Source: TM7 phylum sp. oral taxon 352 (GTDB lineage: Bacteria > Patescibacteriota > Saccharimonadia > Saccharimonadales > Saccharimonadaceae). Taken from it: DNA of 53,305 bases. Numbering within the stretch: position 1 is the first letter of the stretch; every line of letters begins with the position of its first letter. The translations under genes and the position numbers were made by a program. This document shows, piece by piece, positions 1 through 9,287 of the stretch. The notes under the pieces are model-generated. The model saw nothing but the letters and a program-made list of their open reading frames with translations, searched no databases and had not been told where the DNA came from. The DNA lies in contig SDRQ01000004.1 of the NCBI GenBank assembly GCA_007845355.1, positions 1 to 53,305 on the forward strand, in the 5' to 3' direction.

Positions 1-2
1 AT

Positions 3-413
3 GAGCGCGAGATTAGTCGTAAGGAAGTTGCTAGTGTTGTAACGAAAGAGCCAAAGAAGCAGATTGAAATAATTGGCACGAAGCCTAAAAATCCATTGAC
101 GAAAAGTAAGGGCGCGCAGATATTTACCGACTCTAAGGGCGTAGCGCATCGCGAGACGTATTATGATTTGCCGATGAATATTGTGATAAAAGCTTGTGGT
201 AGCGGCGGTACTTATACGGTGCGGACGGATGGCGCGAAGGTTGATAAAGATGGCTATATTTTGGTGGCGGCTAATTATGGTAATTATCCGCGATGCTCGG
301 TGGTTGAGACAAGTATGGGTCCTGGAAAGGTTTATGACACTGGCGGATTTGCAGCCAAGCATCCGCACGGATTCGACTTGGCGACTGACTGGACTAATGG
401 AGACGGACGTTAA
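3..413 (+). CDS. G5/3D-domain cell-wall protein, C-terminal part
   Basis: Partial at the left edge; the reading frame is open from base 3. The first ~30 residues ([13 protein letters not shown]..., ending in IEIIGTKP) look like the end of a G5 domain. The rest is a 3D-type double-psi beta-barrel domain: [32 protein letters not shown] and a closing [13 protein letters not shown], with the paired Asp residues typical of this fold. Such G5-3D proteins (YabE/Rpf-like) are exported and act on peptidoglycan. Its TAA stop overlaps the ATG of the rsmA fragment (TAATG), echoing the yabE-rnmV-ksgA neighbourhood of Gram-positives. Function is inferred from domains only; the signal peptide lies outside the window. 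Confidence 0.75.
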   Translation, partial: EREISRKEVASVVTKEPKKQIEIIGTKPKNPLTKSKGAQIFTDSKGVAHRETYYDLPMNIVIKACGSGGTYTVRTDGAKVDKDGYILVAANYGNYPRCSVVETSMGPGKVYDTGGFAAKHPHGFDLATDWTNGDGR

Positions 414-2415
414 TGGCTTCTTCTCGTGGACCAAAAAAATCGCTTGGACAGCATTGGCTGAAAGATCCGGAGATTTTGGCGGATATTGCTGAAGCGGCCG
501 AATTGACGGGTGATGATGTTGTGCTGGAAATTGGACCGGGACTAGGTACTTTGACTAGTCGTTTGTTGGCTCGGGCTAATTGCGTCCGAGAACTAGCACA
601 ACTAACGAACAATTCTTCCCTAGCCCGAGTTACGCCAACGTAGCACAACCTACGCTCTTCTTCGACGTCATCAGCGTTGCCACTATCAAACACTCTTGCG
701 TGCGGCAAAATCCCCTCTTCCAGTCCCGCCAGAAAAACCACCGGAAACTCCAAACCTTTAGCCGCATGAAGCGTCATGAGCGTTACTTGTTGATCGGCAG
801 CTGTATCCGTCGAAGACATCAAAGCCATCTCTTCCAAAAATGTCGCCACGTCAACATAAGCCTTCGCCTCCGACAAAAGCACGCCGATATTTTCCATTCG
901 CTCCTCAGCTTGTGGCGTTCCGTCGTTTATAAAATCTTCATAGCCAGTAATTTTCATGATTTTTTCAATCAATTCGGCTGGAGATCCATCAATTTCCTGC
1001 TGTAAATCGTGCAATTTTTGACCAAACTCTAGCAACGGACGTTTTGCGCGCGCCGTCAAAGTATCCGCCTCCTCAACTGCCAGTAACCCGCTAATTATAT
1101 CTTCCCCTGACGCGTCATTCCAGTCCAAAAACTTAGAGATACTCACCGCGCCAACGCCACGTTTTGGTGTATTCACAATTCGCAAAAAACTAACTCGATC
1201 ACTCGGCTGATATAACAATCGCAGATATGCCAATAAATCCTTAACGACCGCTCGATCCAAAAATCGCAGACCGCCGACGATTTTATACGGAATATAACTC
1301 TGACGCAAGGCTCGCTCAATTACGTAGCTTTGCGCATTCGTTCGGTACAACACCGCCACGTCGCCGTATTGACGACCGTTCGCAATTTGCGCCTGAATCT
1401 CATTCGCAATCGCCAAGGCCTCCTCGGACTCATTGTATAATTGCCATAATTTTGGCTCAACACCGTCGCCATTCGCTGTCCATAAATTTTTATCAGTTCT
1501 ATGAATATTATGACTAATCAGCGCATTTGCCATATTCAAAATCGCGCCAGTCGAACGATAATTTTGCTCCAGCTTGACCACCGTCGTTCCCGGAAAATCA
1601 CGCTCAAAATTGAGAATATTAGTATAATCAGCCCCGCGAAAACTATAAATCGACTGGGCGTCATCGCCAACCACACATAAATTGCGACGCGAATTAACCA
1701 GCAGCTTAATTAACGCATATTGCACCGCATTCGTGTCCTGATACTCGTCAATCAGAATATGTTCGAATTGCTGCTGCCATTTATGACGAATGTCTGGCTT
1801 ATTTCTCAATAATTCCACAGTTTTTATCAATAAATCGTCAAAATCCAACGCCGAAGCATCTTTCAGAGCTTTTTCATAAGCAAAAAACAGTTCGGCTATT
1901 TTCTGCTCTCTTGGACCACGAGTCGAAGCCGAAAAATCCTCAGCATTTCGCATTTCATTTTTAGCATTCGAAATAGCCGAAAGTACAGCTCGAGGTTTAA
2001 TATCTTTATCCGTCAAGCCGCGAGCCTTCATAATCTGCTTAATCAAGCTTATTTGATCGTCGGTATCGTAAATCAAGAATCGCTTGTTCAGGTCAATATT
2101 TTCACCATCCATCCGCAACATTCGCACGCAAATACTATGAAAAGTTCCCATCCACGGCATAAATTGCCGATTTTCAGAATCTTCACCCAATATTTGAGCC
2201 AATCGCTGACGCATTTCCTTTGCGGCTTTATTGGTAAATGTAACAGCTAATATTCGACTAGGAAATATCTTCAACTCGCCAATCAAATAAGCGATTCTAT
2301 GGGTTAGAGTTTTAGTCTTTCCAGATCCAGCTCCAGCCAAAATCAACAGTGGCCCATCAACGTGCGTCACCGCTCGAGCCTGCTCGCTATTTAATCCGTC
2401 AGTAAAATTAGACAT
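394..2415 (-). CDS. UvrD/PcrA/Rep superfamily 1 DNA helicase, 3'-truncated
   Basis: A 3'-5' SF1A helicase for repair and replication restart. All core motifs are present in order: Walker [16 protein letters not shown], motif [11 protein letters not shown], motif [19 protein letters not shown], motif [10 protein letters not shown], motif [22 protein letters not shown] and motif [15 protein letters not shown]. Native sequence stops near base 580, after SCASSRTQ. The last ~60 codons are antisense to rsmA and not helicase, so the C-terminal ~100 residues of the family are missing. The start lies 5 bp after the preceding stop, with a TAAAAT box 6 nt upstream of the ATG. It is the last gene of the pyk-pgk-tpiA group. 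The core ATPase could still work; the truncation makes this uncertain. Confidence 0.85.
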   Translation of the reverse strand: MSNFTDGLNSEQARAVTHVDGPLLILAGAGSGKTKTLTHRIAYLIGELKIFPSRILAVTFTNKAAKEMRQRLAQILGEDSENRQFMPWMGTFHSICVRMLRMDGENIDLNKRFLIYDTDDQISLIKQIMKARGLTDKDIKPRAVLSAISNAKNEMRNAEDFSASTRGPREQKIAELFFAYEKALKDASALDFDDLLIKTVELLRNKPDIRHKWQQQFEHILIDEYQDTNAVQYALIKLLVNSRRNLCVVGDDAQSIYSFRGADYTNILNFERDFPGTTVVKLEQNYRSTGAILNMANALISHNIHRTDKNLWTANGDGVEPKLWQLYNESEEALAIANEIQAQIANGRQYGDVAVLYRTNAQSYVIERALRQSYIPYKIVGGLRFLDRAVVKDLLAYLRLLYQPSDRVSFLRIVNTPKRGVGAVSISKFLDWNDASGEDIISGLLAVEEADTLTARAKRPLLEFGQKLHDLQQEIDGSPAELIEKIMKITGYEDFINDGTPQAEERMENIGVLLSEAKAYVDVATFLEEMALMSSTDTAADQQVTLMTLHAAKGLEFPVVFLAGLEEGILPHARVFDSGNADDVEEERRLCYVGVTRAREELFVSCASSRTQLARANKRLVKVPSPGPISSTTSSPVNSAASAISAKISGSFSQCCPSDFFGPREEAINVRLH
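413..643 (+). pseudogene. rsmA: rsmA (16S rRNA dimethyladenosine transferase), 5' fragment
   Basis: Residues 1-~56 are clearly the N-terminus of RsmA/KsgA, which dimethylates A1518/A1519 of 16S r[21 protein letters not shown], then SAM motif I ([18 protein letters not shown]). At about base 580 the similarity stops. The next 20 codons are the antisense of the helicase gene and end in a stop, so more than three quarters of the ~260-residue enzyme is missing. The start ATG overlaps the previous stop (TAATG). Either a real inversion or deletion has destroyed the gene or the assembly is chimeric here (see findings). Confidence 0.85.
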
Positions 2416-2419
2416 ATAT

Positions 2420-3658
2420 CTATTTTATCAGCAAAAAGTACGAAACAGCGCCGCCAGCCATACCAATTGCCAAAAATAGAACAATAAGCAACGCTATTAA
2501 TAATCCAGATTTTTTCTTTTCTTTGTCGGCTGAAGGCTTTACTTCTGTAGATACGGCGGCAAACATCGGCGCTGGCTCAGAATCCATAGTTTCTTTTTCG
2601 GATAATTCGGAAGACTCAATCAAAGAGCTGTCAATGTCAGTGGACATTTTATCGTCTGAATCTTCAGGAACGCCAGCCTCCTCAATTGCTATAATTTCTG
2701 GACTCAAATCCATTGGTGAATCGGGTGCATCGCTCAAAGAGTTTTCGCTCATGCTGTAATTAGATAAATTGGTATTATATTGATGTTCCAATTTTACATC
2801 CTCAGAATCAGCAGGCATAGACGCATCTTCATCGCTATTCATCTCAGAATTAGTCATGACCTGATTAACAGAGCCGAGCGGCCGCTTCTCCACTTCAACA
2901 TTAGCAATAAACGGAGATTCCAGCGGCGTAGTCATCGGTGTAGCAGGAGCTTCGTTATTACTTACAGCTAACGATTGCGCTATCTTATCAGTCAATGACA
3001 ATTCCTCAGCAGACGCATCTTCAATCTCCGCAAAAGTAGATTCATTATGCACGTCTTTAAGATCAGGTGTATCACTAGGACTATCTGATTGAGCAACTAT
3101 ATCAGACATTTCTTTCCTTGCCGCAGAATGCCTATTATTTGTGCTAATCACGTCCACCAAATCAGGCGAAGGTTGAATCGTCGTGCCAGTTCGAGATGGA
3201 GCGGGAGCAGCAGGTTTTTGGATAGTACTGACAGATGAAGGTCTAACAACATCCATGAAACGACCAGTTGGACGCTTTGCTATAACAGACGTACTTTTTA
3301 CTTCGCTAGCAGCCACACCAGGAGCTCTGTTAGCTATTGAGTCGTTAGTAACTTTCTCGTTCGTAGGACTATCAACCTCTTTAGGAATCGTATTATCGCT
3401 AGAAGGCTCTTTTTTTGCTTCAGGCTGAGAGATCGATGATAAAGGAGTAGAAGCAACAGACGAAGGTGTAAATGGAGTTACCGGAGGCGCAAAGCTAGTA
3501 CTAATAGAGTTCCCTGACACAGGTTTTTCCTCTACGGGCGCAGACGCAGAAACTTCGCTATTATTTTCATTAGCCACCACTGGAGCTTCCTTTTCTCGCT
3601 GCTTATCCATAAGAGAGCTTACCGCTCTATCCAACTCATCAAAATCAATATCTGTCAT
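2420..3658 (-). CDS. acidic, low-complexity protein with C-terminal membrane anchor
   Basis: I do not recognise a family. The 412-residue chain begins with a compact hydrophilic motif (DIDFDELDRAVSSLM). About 340 residues of Ser/Pro/Glu/Asp-rich, probably disordered sequence follow. It ends with a basic cluster (KEKKKSG) and one hydrophobic helix (LLIALLIVLFLAIGMAGGAVSYFLL) reaching the C-terminus, so it is a tail-anchored or C-in single-pass protein. A GGGGG Shine-Dalgarno lies 4-5 nt before the ATG. It sits 14 bp after tpiA and 4 bp before the helicase, so it is probably co-transcribed with both. The disordered part suggests a spacer or scaffold; no function is claimed. Confidence 0.7.
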   Translation of the reverse strand: MTDIDFDELDRAVSSLMDKQREKEAPVVANENNSEVSASAPVEEKPVSGNSISTSFAPPVTPFTPSSVASTPLSSISQPEAKKEPSSDNTIPKEVDSPTNEKVTNDSIANRAPGVAASEVKSTSVIAKRPTGRFMDVVRPSSVSTIQKPAAPAPSRTGTTIQPSPDLVDVISTNNRHSAARKEMSDIVAQSDSPSDTPDLKDVHNESTFAEIEDASAEELSLTDKIAQSLAVSNNEAPATPMTTPLESPFIANVEVEKRPLGSVNQVMTNSEMNSDEDASMPADSEDVKLEHQYNTNLSNYSMSENSLSDAPDSPMDLSPEIIAIEEAGVPEDSDDKMSTDIDSSLIESSELSEKETMDSEPAPMFAAVSTEVKPSADKEKKKSGLLIALLIVLFLAIGMAGGAVSYFLLIK

Positions 3659-3672
3659 ATGCCCCCTATTTT

Positions 3673-4431
3673 TTAACCTTTATGTGCTTTCGAGATTATC
3701 TCCTTAAATTGATATGCATCCAAACTGGCTGCTCCAACCAATAAACCATCAAGTTCATCAATTGCTAAATAATCTGCGGCGTTTATTGACGTAATACTTC
3801 CACCATAGACAACTCGAACTGATTCCGCCGCTTTTTTACCGTACAAATGAGAAATATGTCGTCGAATCATCTGTGTAGCTTTTTTTACATCAGACGCTTT
3901 AGCGCTGTCGCCAGTACCGATTGCCCAAACTGGCTCATATGCAATAACTACTTCATCCAGCTCGTCCGCCGTCACGTTAGCCAGGCCGCTAGTCAACTGA
4001 TCAGCCAGAACATCCTTCGTTTCGCCAAGAGTCTTCTCTTGAATCGTTTCACCAACACACAGAATCGGATGAATACGATTTCGAATTGCCGCCTGAACTT
4101 TCAGTCGAATATCTTTTTCGCTTTCAATGAAAATATAGCGACGCTCCGAATGTCCGATCAATACATAATCAGCAATTCCACGAAGATGCGCCGCTGGAAT
4201 TTCTCCCGTGTACGCCCCCGAATCTCGCCAATAGCAATTCTGAGCCGCCAACTTAGCGATTCGACGATTAATTTGTAAACTCAAACTCTGCAGCGTCAAA
4301 ATAGTAGGCGCCAGCACCACTTCAACATCTCTATGCGATGGAAGCGTGTTCATCAGCTTATGCAAATATAAGCTAGCCTCTTGCATATTGAAGTTCATTT
4401 TCCAGTTACCGATGATTAACTTTTTTCTCAT
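3673..4431 (-). CDS. tpiA: triosephosphate isomerase
   Basis: Interconverts dihydroxyacetone phosphate and glyceraldehyde 3-phosphate in cytosolic glycolysis. Visible hallmarks: the N-terminal Lys-Asn pair in GNWKMN, catalytic His in IGHSERR, catalytic Glu in VIAYEPVWAIGTG (including the loop-6 lid) and the phosphate-binding YGGSI near the C-terminus. At 252 residues it is the normal length. AAGGA lies 8 nt before the ATG. It follows pgk by 24 bp in a pyk-pgk-tpiA operon. Confidence 0.97.
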   Translation of the reverse strand: MRKKLIIGNWKMNFNMQEASLYLHKLMNTLPSHRDVEVVLAPTILTLQSLSLQINRRIAKLAAQNCYWRDSGAYTGEIPAAHLRGIADYVLIGHSERRYIFIESEKDIRLKVQAAIRNRIHPILCVGETIQEKTLGETKDVLADQLTSGLANVTADELDEVVIAYEPVWAIGTGDSAKASDVKKATQMIRRHISHLYGKKAAESVRVVYGGSITSINAADYLAIDELDGLLVGAASLDAYQFKEIISKAHKG

Positions 4432-4455
4432 GAGATAATCCTTATGCTTAGTTTA

Positions 4456-5694
4456 TCACCTCAAACCGTATGCGTCTAGTAAACTTTCAATTCCAGGCAA
4501 TTTTTTACCAGCCATCAAGGCCATGCTAGCTCCGCCACCAGTGGAAACATGGGTAAAATTGGCGCCGTCATGTCCGTCCCATTTCAATATAAAATCAGCT
4601 GTATCTCCGCCGCCAACTATTGAAACAACCCCTTTATTCTGGGCAATAGCTAGCGCTACTCGCGCTGAACCGATTGCAAAATTATCAATTTCAGCATAGC
4701 CCAGCGGACCATTCCAAACAACCATCTTCGCGCCGGCCAGTATTTTCGTGAATTTCTCAATTGTCTGACTTCCAATATCCAGCGCCATATCTGAGTTCTT
4801 TATTTTATCAATATTGACCTCTTGACGAGGAAAATCCTTAGAAATCTCTGGCGCAACCGCCATATCAATCGGCAATACCAAAAAATCGTCAACATTCTCT
4901 ACGCCAACCTTAGCCGCTGCCAAATCATAAATTTCCGCGACAACCTTTTCCATTCCTGGCTCAAACACACTCTTGCCGACATTAAATCCACGGCAATGTA
5001 AAAACGTGTTTGACATGGCGCCGCCAATTAAAATCCGATCCGCCTTTTTAATTAGACGCTTAATCAGTAATATTTTATCGCTAACTTTCGCGCCGCCAAT
5101 AACCGCAACCAACGGACGTTTTGGCTTATTCATCGCCTCAGTGATAGTTACATATTCTTTTTCTAATAGTAATCCCGCTAGCCCTGGAACACACAATGTA
5201 ATCGCATGAGTGCTGGCGTGCGCCCTGTGTGCGACCGCAAATCCGTCCTGCACAAAATAATCCGCTCGGACAGCGCGTTGAATTGACTTGGCAAATGTTA
5301 AATCGTCAGCCTCCTCCTCGTCATAAAAGCGTAAATTCTCCAACATAAGAATACTGCCTCGTGGCGCGCGGCGAATGGCTTGATGAACAGCTTCGCCCAC
5401 GCAATCATCCAGCAATTCTACCGGACGGCTCAGCAACTTGGATAGGTGATCTGCGACAACTTTCAGACTAAACTTAAGATCCCTACCTTTTGGTCGCCCC
5501 AGATGAGACATGATAACAATCTTGCAATTCTGCTCCAGCAAATATCGGAGCGTGGGCAGCGAAGCGCGAATTCTTAGATCGTCAGAAATCTGACCACGCT
5601 TTGTTAGTGGCACATTATAATCTGCTCGCAGAAGAATAGTTTTTCCACGTAGATCAACATCGCGAATTGTTTGCTTCGGAAATTTTCTGCCCAC
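4456..5694 (-). CDS. pgk: phosphoglycerate kinase
   Basis: Transfers phosphate between 1,3-bisphosphoglycerate and ADP, the first ATP-yielding step of lower glycolysis. Substrate-site sequences are intact: LLRADYNVPL, the SHLGRP loop, a basic-patch Arg in LENLRFY, then GGAKVSDKI and the C-terminal nucleotide-domain GGGDTADF and STGGGASM. At 412 residues it is slightly longer than average but otherwise typical. The start is GTG (reverse strand at 5694), chosen because AGGAG lies 7 nt upstream; that Shine-Dalgarno overlaps the stop of pyk, so the two genes are translationally coupled. Confidence 0.97.
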   Translation of the reverse strand: MGRKFPKQTIRDVDLRGKTILLRADYNVPLTKRGQISDDLRIRASLPTLRYLLEQNCKIVIMSHLGRPKGRDLKFSLKVVADHLSKLLSRPVELLDDCVGEAVHQAIRRAPRGSILMLENLRFYDEEEADDLTFAKSIQRAVRADYFVQDGFAVAHRAHASTHAITLCVPGLAGLLLEKEYVTITEAMNKPKRPLVAVIGGAKVSDKILLIKRLIKKADRILIGGAMSNTFLHCRGFNVGKSVFEPGMEKVVAEIYDLAAAKVGVENVDDFLVLPIDMAVAPEISKDFPRQEVNIDKIKNSDMALDIGSQTIEKFTKILAGAKMVVWNGPLGYAEIDNFAIGSARVALAIAQNKGVVSIVGGGDTADFILKWDGHDGANFTHVSTGGGASMALMAGKKLPGIESLLDAYGLR

Positions 5695-5705
5695 CCAAAT
5701 TCTCC

Positions 5706-7127
5706 TTATGACAACGTCTTGACTTGGATATTGTCAGTTTTTCCTGGCTCTGGATTATGGCCGCTAACAAGCACAACCGTAACTGGGTCTGCGCCGAAAT
5801 AGCCTTCTTGTTTCAATTCGTCAGCTAGCTTAGTTGCTGCATTTGGGTCGTTTGGTCGAACATATGGACGAGAAGCGTACCTTAGCGCCAACTTTTGCGC
5901 AGTCTTCACATCTTCGGTTACGCAAACAATTGGTAGGTTCGGACGATATGCGGCAACGTTAATTGCAGTAGCGCCAGTGCGTGTTCCCGCAATAATAGCT
6001 CTAGCCTTAATTCTCCTTGCCAATTGAGCTGCCGTGTAGCTTAAAATCGCGTCAGTTTTTTCACGCATTTCAGCCTTTTCTACCAACATCACTTCACTGT
6101 GTTCTTGAGTGTAGATAATAGTCTTGCGCATTGCACGAACAGTTTCAACAGGATATTTACCATTGGCAGTCTCATCAGACAACATAACTACATCAGCGCC
6201 TTGAATTACAGCATTGGCAACGTCGCTTACTTCAGCGCGACTTGGCTCTGGATTATCAACCATACTACCCATCATTTGTGTTGCAACGATTACTAGCTTG
6301 CAATATTTACGACACAAGGCAATAATTCGACGTTGTACAACTGGGACAATTTCCGCGCCAGCTTCCACCGCCAAGTCTCCGCGAGCGACCATAATACCGT
6401 CACTAGCCTTAACGATTTCCTCCAAATTCTCTGGATCAACGGCAGACTTAGTCTCAATCTTGGCAATAATATTGGCTGTCGAACCCAGGTCTGTCAATCG
6501 ACGACGCAAATCAATAATGTCATCAGCTTTTTGGATAAAACTCAATGCAACATAATCAAAATCTTGGCTTGCGCCCCATTCCAAATCGTTAATATCTTTC
6601 TGAGTAAGAATGTCGCCACCAAAATCTGTGTCTGGCAAATTCAAACCCTTGCGGCTCATCAAAAAACCGTCGTTCTGAACTTCTACGCGAATTGCAGTTG
6701 GACTAACAATTTCTCGCACAACCGTCCTGATCTTGCCGTCAAACATGTAGAGTGGCTCGCCGACTTTCATCTTCTCCGCCAAATTGTACTGCACTGGCAA
6801 ATTGAAGCTGCCGTCATGATCAGTAATTTCTGAATCCAAGACCAACATATCGCCAACCTTAACATTCAGCATGTTATCTTTCAAAACGCCCAGGCGAATC
6901 TTCGGACCTTGCAAATCTTGTAGGATTGCGACAGGCTTGCCCAACTGTTTACTAGCTGTGCGCACCCAATTGATCTGCTCAATTCGCTCCTCATTAGCGC
7001 CGTGGCTAAAATTCATACGGATGCCGTTAACGCCGGCTTCCAACAATTGGTAAACCTTTTCTTGGCTGAACGTTGCTGGCCCAATTGTTGCTAATATCTT
7101 TGTTCGTTTAAATATATTATCACTCAT
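5706..7127 (-). CDS. pyk: pyruvate kinase
   Basis: Converts phosphoenolpyruvate and ADP to pyruvate and ATP. Motifs: N-terminal KILATIGPATFS, RMNFSHG, the active-site KIETKSAVDPENLEEI with the catalytic Lys/Glu, MVARGDLAVE, and the ATQMMGSM segment followed by P(x)PSRAEVSDVANAV. A C-terminal allosteric domain is present. The reading frame opens further upstream, but the ATG at 7127 is preferred: it gives the family N-terminus (MSDNIFKRTKIL), and a perfect TATAAT ends 7 nt before it, so an upstream start would lie outside the transcript. Head gene of the glycolytic operon. Confidence 0.96.
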   Translation of the reverse strand: MSDNIFKRTKILATIGPATFSQEKVYQLLEAGVNGIRMNFSHGANEERIEQINWVRTASKQLGKPVAILQDLQGPKIRLGVLKDNMLNVKVGDMLVLDSEITDHDGSFNLPVQYNLAEKMKVGEPLYMFDGKIRTVVREIVSPTAIRVEVQNDGFLMSRKGLNLPDTDFGGDILTQKDINDLEWGASQDFDYVALSFIQKADDIIDLRRRLTDLGSTANIIAKIETKSAVDPENLEEIVKASDGIMVARGDLAVEAGAEIVPVVQRRIIALCRKYCKLVIVATQMMGSMVDNPEPSRAEVSDVANAVIQGADVVMLSDETANGKYPVETVRAMRKTIIYTQEHSEVMLVEKAEMREKTDAILSYTAAQLARRIKARAIIAGTRTGATAINVAAYRPNLPIVCVTEDVKTAQKLALRYASRPYVRPNDPNAATKLADELKQEGYFGADPVTVVLVSGHNPEPGKTDNIQVKTLS

Positions 7128-7134
7128 TTTTAAA

Positions 7135-7140
7135 ATTATA
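7135..7140 (-). promoter_or_regulatory. -10 box of pyk, leaderless
   Basis: TATAAT on the minus strand with 7 nt between its last T and the pyk ATG. No Shine-Dalgarno is present. Transcription should start at or within a base or two of the start codon. Confidence 0.7.
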
Positions 7141-7260
7141 TCACGAAATAACAGTGATGAAAAATGGCGCCAAGGAGATTTGTAATACTTATTTAATGTC
7201 AAGATTTGCGTTAATCAAAACTAGCTTACCTATTTTCTTAATGCTAGAATATAAAATATT

Positions 7261-7563
7261 ATGCTAGGAATAGATAAATACATTATCTCAAAAATTTTGT
7301 TCTTTATTTTCGGATCAACTACTGTAATTATTTTCTTTTTATTCTATACTGGAGTATTTGTAAATATCGTTGGGTCTATAGAAGCTGCAATTACGATATA
7401 TTGCATAAACACCGTCCTGCTGATACCCATAACAATCTGGTATGCAATCGAACGCTCACATAAACCGAAATATAAGGAGAGCGACATACTTGAAGCCTAT
7501 TCTGAAATGATGTCTCGGACTGACGATGAGTCCGCTGCCAAAGAAACTACGAAGCGACAATGA
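7261..7563 (+). CDS. small two-helix membrane protein
   Basis: Not recognised. A 100-residue protein with two strong hydrophobic helices (about residues 10-38, ILFFIFGSTTVIIFFLFY..., and 44-66, AAITIYCINTVLLIPITIWYAI), then a charged cytoplasmic tail rich in Lys, Glu and Asp. AT-rich TAGAAT/TATAAA sequence lies within 5-16 nt of the ATG and no Shine-Dalgarno is seen. It is divergent from pyk. The hydrophobic pattern supports a real gene, but there is no functional clue. Confidence 0.55.
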   Translation: MLGIDKYIISKILFFIFGSTTVIIFFLFYTGVFVNIVGSIEAAITIYCINTVLLIPITIWYAIERSHKPKYKESDILEAYSEMMSRTDDESAAKETTKRQ

Positions 7564-7675
7564 AAAAAGCTCACCACAATAAGCAATTAGTTATTTGCGC
7601 AAAAATAGGTTATTAATTCGCATATTCTAGCATACTTCTTAAGAATAGACGACAACCCCGTCTATCACGTATACT

Positions 7676-7713
7676 GGTATCTAGATATTAGAATAGATTC
7701 TAGCGAGGATACC
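7676..7713 (+). promoter_or_regulatory. dyad between -10 box and start of the Nudix gene
   Basis: TATACT (7670-7675) is followed at once by GGTATC, and the matching GATACC lies at 7708-7713. Nested inside are CTAGA (7681-7685) and TCTAG (7699-7703). The downstream arm abuts GAGG, the only Shine-Dalgarno-like sequence before the ATG at 7718. Further upstream AGACG...CGTCT forms another small dyad. It may be an operator or a leader hairpin. Otherwise 7564-7669 shows no gene or clear terminator. Confidence 0.35.
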
Positions 7714-7717
7714 ATAT

Positions 7718-8269
7718 ATGCACGACAACGAATTATGGCAAATTTACAATAACAACGGCACGCCTGTAGACGACAAAGGCGCGCCCAAAGAAGAATTTAA
7801 CTCTGATAAAAGCCTAGTCATGAGCAACGCTCATGTGTGGTTTTGGAAGATTGACGAAGGCGGGGTGAGCATACTGCTACAAAAGCGTTCATTGACAAAG
7901 TCCAATAAGCCAGGCTGGTTTCATATTTCGGCAGGCGGGCATATCAATATCGGAGAAACACCAGTGCAAGCAGCTGTACGAGAGACTAAAGAGGAAATGG
8001 GGCTTACAATTGATGAATCTGAGCTGCATTTTGTGCAAGCTGTTCGCATCATCGAGAAAGACCCACGAGACATCGTAAATGTGTTTCTTTACCAGCTCAG
8101 TGGCGATGAAAACTTCACCTTTGTCGATGGCGAGGTTGATTCGTACGAATGGCGCTCGCTAGATAATTTCAAAGAAATCACCCGGGACGCGGCGGCTAAT
8201 AACTTAGTGCCTCAAGGTGAATTGTATTTCGGAACACTTATCACGGCACTTGAGTATGTTAGTCAGTAA
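7718..8269 (+). CDS. Nudix hydrolase (IDI-like)
   Basis: A perfect Nudix box at about residues 73-95: GHINIGETPVQAAVRETKEE followed by MGL, with the metal-binding REx2EE core. The N-terminal half (VMSNAHVWFWK, LLQKRSLTKSNKPGWFHISAGGH) resembles the isopentenyl-diphosphate isomerase-like branch of the family, which also contains plain pyrophosphohydrolases. Substrate cannot be told from sequence. GAGG lies 9 nt before the ATG. The gene converges on the acetyltransferase with a 7-bp overlap of the two 3' ends. Confidence 0.9.
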   Translation: MHDNELWQIYNNNGTPVDDKGAPKEEFNSDKSLVMSNAHVWFWKIDEGGVSILLQKRSLTKSNKPGWFHISAGGHINIGETPVQAAVRETKEEMGLTIDESELHFVQAVRIIEKDPRDIVNVFLYQLSGDENFTFVDGEVDSYEWRSLDNFKEITRDAAANNLVPQGELYFGTLITALEYVSQ

Positions 8270-8835
8270 TAGATAGCTCCATCCCAGTTCTTCTTTTTGA
8301 GAGTATACACCTTCCACTCTACCGGAGTGCCATTTACATCGCCTCTTTCAATCCCTTCGTAATGATATCCTAGCTTTTCAAGAGCACTCCAACTTCGGAT
8401 GTTCTGTACATATGCCTTTGCCTCAATCATCTCGAATCCTCCTTCGGAAAATGCCCAATTTGATGCAGCTTTCTTTGCGGAGCTACCAAGACCCTGCCCC
8501 CAATTACTAGGGTCCCCAATCAGTGTACAGAATGCACCAGTCTTTACACCGTATTTTTGACTAAGATCTTTGATTTCATTAATCTCTATATTCCCAACTA
8601 TTTCACCGTCTAACTCAATCATCCAGCTATAACGGTCATCGTCATCAACCATATTTTCGAGGTGCTTAACTTCGTCTTCTACTGTCATTTTTGAAAAATC
8701 AGCTCCAAGATACTTCGTAACTTCATCTTTGCTAATCCATTGTATAGTTACAGGAGCATATTTTGGATCGGGTTTTATGAGACGAAGTTTTTTAGTTATA
8801 TCGTAAAACGGTATATCAATATCTCTAGCATACAT
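8263..8835 (-). CDS. GNAT-family N-acetyltransferase (RimJ/RimL-like)
   Basis: About 190 residues with the GNAT order: substrate-side strand pair (LRLIKPDPKYAPVTIQWI), central VGNIEINEI strand, the acetyl-CoA pyrophosphate loop region (GDPSNWGQGLGSSAKKAASNWAF) and the closing EAKAYVQNIRSWSALEKLGYHYEG, typical of RimJ/RimL-type enzymes acting on N-termini or small amines. The upstream box is TAAAAT 9 nt before the ATG. It stands alone between converging and diverging neighbours. Target unknown. Confidence 0.85.
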   Translation of the reverse strand: MYARDIDIPFYDITKKLRLIKPDPKYAPVTIQWISKDEVTKYLGADFSKMTVEDEVKHLENMVDDDDRYSWMIELDGEIVGNIEINEIKDLSQKYGVKTGAFCTLIGDPSNWGQGLGSSAKKAASNWAFSEGGFEMIEAKAYVQNIRSWSALEKLGYHYEGIERGDVNGTPVEWKVYTLKKKNWDGAIYY

Positions 8836-9133
8836 AATACACGTATTTTACCACATGTTAGGTCTTAAGATTAGAGCCAAACACTCAGACTAGATGTGAG
8901 TCTGGCCAGGTGCGTCAGTGTTTTAATTGTCAACACTACGCCAAATATATTTTGGAACACCCGCCCGAACTACTACTTGACCTCTGTAATACACTGCGAA
9001 AAGCCACCTTTTTCGCTGCCACCTTCAATAAAATTCCAACTTACGATGAAATAAAGTTTGGAACTCACAAAAATAGCCCGCTACCAGAGGTAAACGAGCT
9101 GTTTCGTGTCCAGATGGACGATAAGTCCTTTGA
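8836..9133. other. ~300-bp stretch without a convincing gene
   Basis: It holds a small hairpin (CAGACT-N7-AGTCTG, about 8887-8905). One plus-strand frame runs open from 8910 into the tRNA-Glu gene; its last 20 codons are simply antisense tRNA, so I do not call it. The middle part (KYILEHPPELLLDLC...) could be a decayed gene remnant. Confidence 0.4.
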
Positions 9134-9208
9134 TGGTGACCTTACCGGGAATCGAACCCGGATTGCCAGGATGAAAACCTGGTGTCCTAACCGTTAGACG
9201 ATAAGGCC
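9134..9208 (-). tRNA. tRNA-Glu (UUC)
   Basis: Full cloverleaf on the minus strand. The acceptor GGCCTTA pairs with TAAGGTC (one G-U). The anticodon loop TTTTCAT carries UUC on a CCAGG/CCTGG stem, and the T-loop is GTTCGATTC-like. The CCA end is encoded (TGG at 9134-9136 on the plus strand). Confidence 0.97.
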
Positions 9209-9287
9209 ACGACTTCAGATATCATAACAAATTATTGTCGAATTGTCTATAGCAAATCAGCCACTTCTCCGCCGTTATCTATTAATG

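Noticed and set aside
394-575. Last ~60 codons of the helicase frame as a genuine C-terminal extension
   Set aside because: They are antisense to a highly conserved RsmA N-terminus, which is the real coding sense there.
580-1005. Plus-strand frame opposite the helicase
   Set aside because: Composition and position mark it as an antisense shadow of conserved helicase motifs.
8910-9197. Open frame of 95 codons on the plus strand
   Set aside because: Its end is antisense tRNA-Glu, it has no ribosome site or -10 box at the start, and the rest shows no recognised domain.
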